A DNA stretch of 64,000 nucleotides. It comes from Solirubrobacter ginsenosidimutans. Lineage in GTDB: Bacteria; Actinomycetota; Thermoleophilia; Solirubrobacterales; Solirubrobacteraceae. A model generated the notes under the pieces. It was not told the origin of the DNA. It did no database searches and was given only the letters and a program-made list of their open reading frames with translations. Shown piece after piece: positions 59,869 to 64,000 of this stretch. The stretch covers positions 62,001 to 126,000 of the forward strand of contig NZ_JAPDOD010000003.1 in NCBI RefSeq assembly GCF_027587205.1. Direction: 5' to 3'. Made by a program: the position numbers and the translations under genes. How positions within the stretch are numbered: position 1 is the first letter of the stretch; each line of letters starts with the position of its first letter.

Positions 59869-62800
59869 ATGGGAGGACGCTGCGCGCTAGGGGTCGCGCT
59901 CGCCCTTTTGGCCTTCCCGCTGACGGGGGTAGCGCAGGCCAAGGAGCGAGCCGATCGATCCACTTTGCAACACCGCCTGGGCCGCCAGGGCGTCGTCGAT
60001 CTCGATCGGCGCACCGGCACCCCGCGGGTGCTCGCGCGCCTGGACGGGACGCTGACGGGTCCGTCGGCGCGCTCGCCGGAGTCGATCGCCTCGTCGTACC
60101 TGGGCGCGAACCTGGCGGTGCTGGGGCTCGCCTCTGGTGACGTCTCGGGCGCCCCGGAGGTGTCCGCTCTCCCCGGCGGTGTCACGTCGGTCACGTGGCG
60201 GCAGTCGGTCGACGGGATTCCGTCGTCGGATGGGGTGCTGCGGGTGAACGTGGGTTCAGACGGCCGAGTGCTCAGCGTGCTCGGCGCGCCCGAGCACGGG
60301 TTGGACGTCTCGTCTGCCGTGCCCGTCCTGGACGCGGGCGAGGCGGTGCGGGCGGTGCAGGACGACGTCGGCGCCTACCGGAGCCTGGTGCGCCGGCGCG
60401 GGCCCTCGGGTGCGCAGCGCACGACCGACTACGGCCACGACACCGCCGCCTCGCTCGTGACGTCCGGCGACCGCCTGGCGTGGCGGGTGCGCTACCGCGC
60501 GGATGACGACGCGGTCTACGACGCGACCGTCGACGCCCGCACCGGCAAGGTCCTGCGGCGCGTGAACATGGTCAAGTCCGAGACGCCCGCCTTGGTCTGG
60601 GAGCGGTTCCCCGGCAGTGGCGTGGGTGGGACCGCGGCGACCGTGAACCTCGAGCAGAGCGGCTGGCTGAGCGCGAGCGCGACGAACTTGAACGGGCCGA
60701 ACGCCCACGTCTACAGCGATCTCGACGACAACGGGGTCGCGGCGACGTCCGAGGAGGTCGCGCGGGTGGGCGGCGGGTTCTCGTTCCCGCTGCAGCCGGT
60801 GGCGGGGACGGGCTGTGACGCGGCGCATCTGTGCTCGTGGAGCGGCACGGCTGATCGCGTCTTGAACCGCCAGCAGGACGCGGTGCAGGCGTTCTATTTC
60901 GCCAACCGCTTCCATGACCATTTGGCGGCGGCGCCGATCGGCTTCACGGCCGCCAAGGGCGCCTTCGAGGGCGCCGACGACCTGCTGCTGGAGACGATGG
61001 ACGGCGCCTCGACCGGGCCGGACGGCAACCACCTCAACAACGCCAACATGTTCACGCCGCCGGACGGGTCGCATCCGCGGATGCAGATGTACCTGTGGAG
61101 CTCGCCGTTCAGGCGGGTGTCGAGTGGCAGCGACGCGTCGGTCCTCTACCACGAGTACACGCACGGTCTCTCCAACCGGCTGGTGGTCGACGCCGACGGC
61201 TACGGCGCGCTGAACTCGGCGCAAGCGGGGGCGATGGGGGAGGCGTGGAGCGACTGGTACGCGCAGGACTTCATCGTCGACCAGTTCCCGGGGCTCGACA
61301 CGGGCGCCGTGGGCGAGGTCGCGATGGGCGCGTACACGGACCTCTCCGGCTCGTCCTCGAAGCTGCGTTACTCGCCGCTGGACTGCCCGGTGACGGGCGC
61401 GGACGCGATCGCCTGTCCCGGGCGTCCCGCCTTGGGGTCCGGCGGGTTCACCTACGGCGACTTCGGGCGGGTGGCCGGCGGCGCCGAGGTGCACGCCGAC
61501 GGGGAGATTTGGGCGCAGACCCTCTGGGACCTGCGCACTGCGGTGGGGTCCGCAAAGGCTCGGGCGCTGGTGACGACGGGGATGTCGTTGCTGCCGCCTG
61601 AGCCGACGTTCTTGGACGGTCGCAACGGGATCCTGCTCGCGGACCAGACGCTGTTCGGCGGGGCGGACGCGGGCGTGATCTGGGGTGTGTTCGCGGTGCG
61701 GGGGATGGGCTTCTTCGCGGCGGCCGTCGGCGGCGACGACACCGCGCCCGCGGAGAGCTTCGCTCTGCCGCCCGCGGGTGACGCGCCGCGGGGCACGATC
61801 TCCGGGCAGGTCACGAACGCGATCGGCGGCGCGGGCGTCTCCGGCGTGACCGTGGGTCTCGCGGGTGGGGTGAGCAGCGTGAGCGCCGTGACCGGCGCCG
61901 ACGGCCGCTACACCATCGCCGACGTCCCGGCCGGGGCGTACTTGAAGGTGCTTGCGGGTGGTGGTGGGTGGGAGGGGTCCTCGACCTCGCTCTCGGTCAC
62001 CGGCGGCACCACGATCACTTTTAGCCCGACGGTCCGGCGTGACTGGTCAGCGACGAAGGGCGGCGCGACGGTCACGGGTTCCAACGGGCGCGAGTACGTC
62101 GAGTACGGCTGCGGGCCGAACGCGGCGCTCGACCAATCCCAGTCGCTCGGCTGGTCCACCGCCGCGGGCAGCGAGAAGTACCTGATCGTGCAGTTGCCGA
62201 ACGCGGTCGACGTGACCTCGTTCGCGATCGACCCGACCGAGACATGCGGCGACTCAGCCGCCGACGCAACGGGTGGATATCGCGTCGAGACCTCACCGGA
62301 CGGCGCAGCCTGGACCGTCGCGCGGACCGGCACGTTCGTTTCCGCCGACCGCCACACGCTGAACGTGTTGCCGCCGACGGCGGGTGCGTCGGGTGTGCGC
62401 TACGCCCGCGTCACGCTTCTGAGCTCGCAAGGCGGGGCGAGTGCGTCCTTCCGCGACCTCTCCGAGTTCGCCGTCTACGGCACCCCGACCACCCCGGTCG
62501 CGCCCGTGCCCGACACGACGATCGCCCCGGGCGGCCCGCCCTTCACCTTCACGTCGACCCTGCCCGGCAGCACCTTCGAGTGTGCGATCGACGCGGGTGC
62601 GTTCGCCGGATGCGTGTCCCCGTTCACGCCGGGCGCATTGTCCGACGGCGACCACGTCTTCTCCGTCCGCGCGGTCGGCGACCCGACCCCGGCCACACGC
62701 ACGTTCACGGTCGACACGACGGCGCCGGAGACGACGATCGATTCGGGTCCGTCGCCGTTTGTGTTCTCGTCGAACGACGCGAGCGCGACGTTCGAGTGCA

Positions 62801-64000
62801 AGGTCGACGACGGCGCCTTCGCGGCCTGCACCTCGCCGGACGCTCGTGCGTTCACCGACGGCACGCACACCTTCTCGGTGCGCGCGAAGGATGCGGCGGG
62901 CAATGTCGACCCGACGCCGGCGACGAAGACCTTCACGGTCGACACGACCCCGCCCGAGACGACGATCGATTCGGGTCCGTCGCCGTTTGTGTTCTCGTCG
63001 TCCGAAGCGGGTTCGACGTTTGAGTGCAAGGTCGATGACGGCGAGTTCGCGGCGTGCACCTCGCCGGACGCGCGGACATTCGCGGACGGCACGCACACGT
63101 TCTCGGTGCGGGCGAAGGATGCGGCCGGGAACGTCGACCCGACGCCGGCGACGAAGACGTTCACGGTGGATACGACTGCGCCGGAGACGACGATCGATTC
63201 GGGTCCGGGCCCGTTTGTGTTCTCGTCGAACGACGCGAGCGCGACGTTCGAGTGCAAGGTCGACGACGGCGACTTCGCCGCGTGCACCTCGCCCGACGCG
63301 CGGACATTCGCGGACGGCACGCACACCTTCTCGGTGCGCGCCAAGGATGCGGCCGGCAACGTCGATCAGACGCCGGCGAGCAAGACGTTCACGGTGGATA
63401 CGACGGCGCCGGAGACGACGATCGATTCGGGTCCGGGCCCGTTCGTGTTCTCGTCGAACGACGCTGGCGCGACGTTCGAGTGCAAGGTCGATGACGGCGA
63501 GTTCGCCGCGTGTACCTCGCCCGACGCGCGCACGTTCGCGGACGGCACGCACACGTTCTCGGTGCGGGCGAAGGATGCGGCCGGGAACGTCGACTCGACG
63601 CCGGCGAGCAAGACCTTCACGGTCGACACGACTGCGCCGGAGACGACGATCGATTCGGGTCCGGGCCCGTTCGTGTTCTCCTCCAACGACGCTGGCGCGA
63701 CGTTCGAGTGCAAGCTCGATGACGGCGACTTCGCGGCGTGTAGCTCGCCCGACGCGCGCACGTTCGCCGACGGCACCCACACCTTCTCGGTGCGGGCGAA
63801 GGATGCGGCCGGGAACGTCGACCCGACGCCGGCGACGAAGACGTTCACGGTGGATACGACTGCGCCGGAGACGACGATCGATTCGGGTCCGTCGCCGTTT
63901 GTGTTCTCCTCTAACGACGCGTCCGCGACGTTTGAGTGCAAGGTCGACGACGGCGACTTCGCGGCGTGCACGTCGCCGGACGCGCGGACATTCGCGGACG
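59869..64000 (+). CDS. Secreted M36 (fungalysin-type) metalloprotease with Ig-like repeats, right end missing
   Basis: Open from ATG 59869 to the window edge (at least 1377 codons); GTG 59860 is an alternative start. Signal peptide CALGVALALLAFPLTGVAQA, propeptide (FTP-like, to about residue 240), then the M36 catalytic domain with H428-E-Y-T-H432 (LYHEYTHGLSNR) and E458 (GAMGEAWSDW). A carboxypeptidase-regulatory-like domain (TISGQVTNAIGGAGVSGV, about 645-710), a discoidin-like region, then 76-residue repeats from about 881. A surface or extracellular protease. Confidence 0.9.
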   Translation, partial: MGGRCALGVALALLAFPLTGVAQAKERADRSTLQHRLGRQGVVDLDRRTGTPRVLARLDGTLTGPSARSPESIASSYLGANLAVLGLASGDVSGAPEVSALPGGVTSVTWRQSVDGIPSSDGVLRVNVGSDGRVLSVLGAPEHGLDVSSAVPVLDAGEAVRAVQDDVGAYRSLVRRRGPSGAQRTTDYGHDTAASLVTSGDRLAWRVRYRADDDAVYDATVDARTGKVLRRVNMVKSETPALVWERFPGSGVGGTAATVNLEQSGWLSASATNLNGPNAHVYSDLDDNGVAATSEEVARVGGGFSFPLQPVAGTGCDAAHLCSWSGTADRVLNRQQDAVQAFYFANRFHDHLAAAPIGFTAAKGAFEGADDLLLETMDGASTGPDGNHLNNANMFTPPDGSHPRMQMYLWSSPFRRVSSGSDASVLYHEYTHGLSNRLVVDADGYGALNSAQAGAMGEAWSDWYAQDFIVDQFPGLDTGAVGEVAMGAYTDLSGSSSKLRYSPLDCPVTGADAIACPGRPALGSGGFTYGDFGRVAGGAEVHADGEIWAQTLWDLRTAVGSAKARALVTTGMSLLPPEPTFLDGRNGILLADQTLFGGADAGVIWGVFAVRGMGFFAAAVGGDDTAPAESFALPPAGDAPRGTISGQVTNAIGGAGVSGVTVGLAGGVSSVSAVTGADGRYTIADVPAGAYLKVLAGGGGWEGSSTSLSVTGGTTITFSPTVRRDWSATKGGATVTGSNGREYVEYGCGPNAALDQSQSLGWSTAAGSEKYLIVQLPNAVDVTSFAIDPTETCGDSAADATGGYRVETSPDGAAWTVARTGTFVSADRHTLNVLPPTAGASGVRYARVTLLSSQGGASASFRDLSEFAVYGTPTTPVAPVPDTTIAPGGPPFTFTSTLPGSTFECAIDAGAFAGCVSPFTPGALSDGDHVFSVRAVGDPTPATRTFTVDTTAPETTIDSGPSPFVFSSNDASATFECKVDDGAFAACTSPDARAFTDGTHTFSVRAKDAAGNVDPTPATKTFTVDTTPPETTIDSGPSPFVFSSSEAGSTFECKVDDGEFAACTSPDARTFADGTHTFSVRAKDAAGNVDPTPATKTFTVDTTAPETTIDSGPGPFVFSSNDASATFECKVDDGDFAACTSPDARTFADGTHTFSVRAKDAAGNVDQTPASKTFTVDTTAPETTIDSGPGPFVFSSNDAGATFECKVDDGEFAACTSPDARTFADGTHTFSVRAKDAAGNVDSTPASKTFTVDTTAPETTIDSGPGPFVFSSNDAGATFECKLDDGDFAACSSPDARTFADGTHTFSVRAKDAAGNVDPTPATKTFTVDTTAPETTIDSGPSPFVFSSNDASATFECKVDDGDFAACTSPDARTFAD
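62509..64000 (+). repeat. Tandem 228-bp coding repeats in the M36 protease gene
   Basis: After a divergent 216-bp unit at 62509, near-identical units start at 62725, 62953, 63181, 63409, 63637 and 63865 (cut by the edge), each exactly 228 bp (76 residues). Each begins PETTIDSGP, has two cysteines (TFECKVDDG, FAACTSPDA) likely to form a disulfide, and ends TKTFTVDTTA. Units differ by only a few substitutions. Repeated Ig-like modules of this type extend secreted proteins from the cell. Confidence 0.95.

Noticed and set aside
62293..63971. Long minus-strand open frames across the M36 protease repeats
   Set aside because: They are antisense images of the 228-bp coding repeats, kept open by high GC and exact periodicity; no start signals and Arg-rich or repetitive products.

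Overview
The window is about 70% GC or higher, densely packed, and uses GTG and TTG starts and 4-base start/stop overlaps freely. Gene content suggests a free-living, aerobic actinobacterium, most likely of the Thermoleophilia/Solirubrobacterales group: WS/DGAT wax-ester synthase, standalone KdpD sensor domain, Nit1C-type genes, and secreted proteases carrying long two-cysteine repeats. That placement rests on style and gene content, not on an rRNA gene; no rRNA, tRNA, CRISPR array or intact insertion sequence was seen.

Layout. 1-9 kb: end of a luciferase-like monooxygenase, a KdpE regulator facing a kinase-less KdpD, an amidohydrolase, a lone molybdopterin hydroxylase subunit, an SDR/AraC pair and a convergent response regulator/histidine kinase pair. 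8.8-25.9 kb: a large nitrogen-metabolism island in two divergent arms around a 160-bp control region (14961-15120). The left arm (minus strand) is carbamate kinase, FdrA, MSMEG_0565-type glycosyltransferase, OsmC, CoA-disulfide-reductase-like flavoprotein, a small protein and an XRE-cupin regulator, almost all coupled by 4-base overlaps. The right arm is MSMEG_0572/Sll0783-type protein, an unknown, an amidohydrolase, MSMEG_0568-type radical SAM and MSMEG_0567-type acetyltransferase, then an AIR-synthase-like gene on the minus strand, then DUF1116, DUF2877, an unknown Cys-rich protein and two fumarase/ASL-superfamily lyases. This joins most of a Nit1C-type cluster (cyanide/nitrile nitrogen assimilation in other bacteria) to a complete oxamate transcarbamylase plus carbamate kinase set (AllFGH/AllK). 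The usual nitrilase is absent and an amidohydrolase sits in its place. It is the best candidate here for an undescribed pathway.

25.9-34 kb: phosphosulfolactate synthase with WS/DGAT, a decayed secreted-protein gene, a coupled lipid-modification operon (FAD oxidoreductase, DUF1365, cyclopropane-synthase-like methyltransferase, small membrane protein, hydrolase), then YihY whose leader folds into a hairpin covering its ribosome binding site. 34-45 kb: ThuA, Gfo/Idh/MocA and ketopantoate-reductase-like genes; a transglutaminase-like gene and a secreted TolB-like gene enclosed by two inverted ~113-bp REPIN-like elements; a proline-racemase-family gene lacking both catalytic cysteines; SDR, aldehyde dehydrogenase, MFS, kinase-like and M20 peptidase genes. 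45-64 kb: acyl-CoA dehydrogenase, secreted M1 peptidase, SpoIIE-type phosphatase, CorA, a LuxR regulator with a REP palindrome inserted in frame, a methyltransferase, a phage-like papain-fold protein, a DUF4396 membrane protein under a CsoR-type operator, an amino-acid decarboxylase with an aminoaldehyde dehydrogenase, dienelactone hydrolase, GST, and a secreted M36 metalloprotease with exact 228-bp repeats that runs off the right edge.
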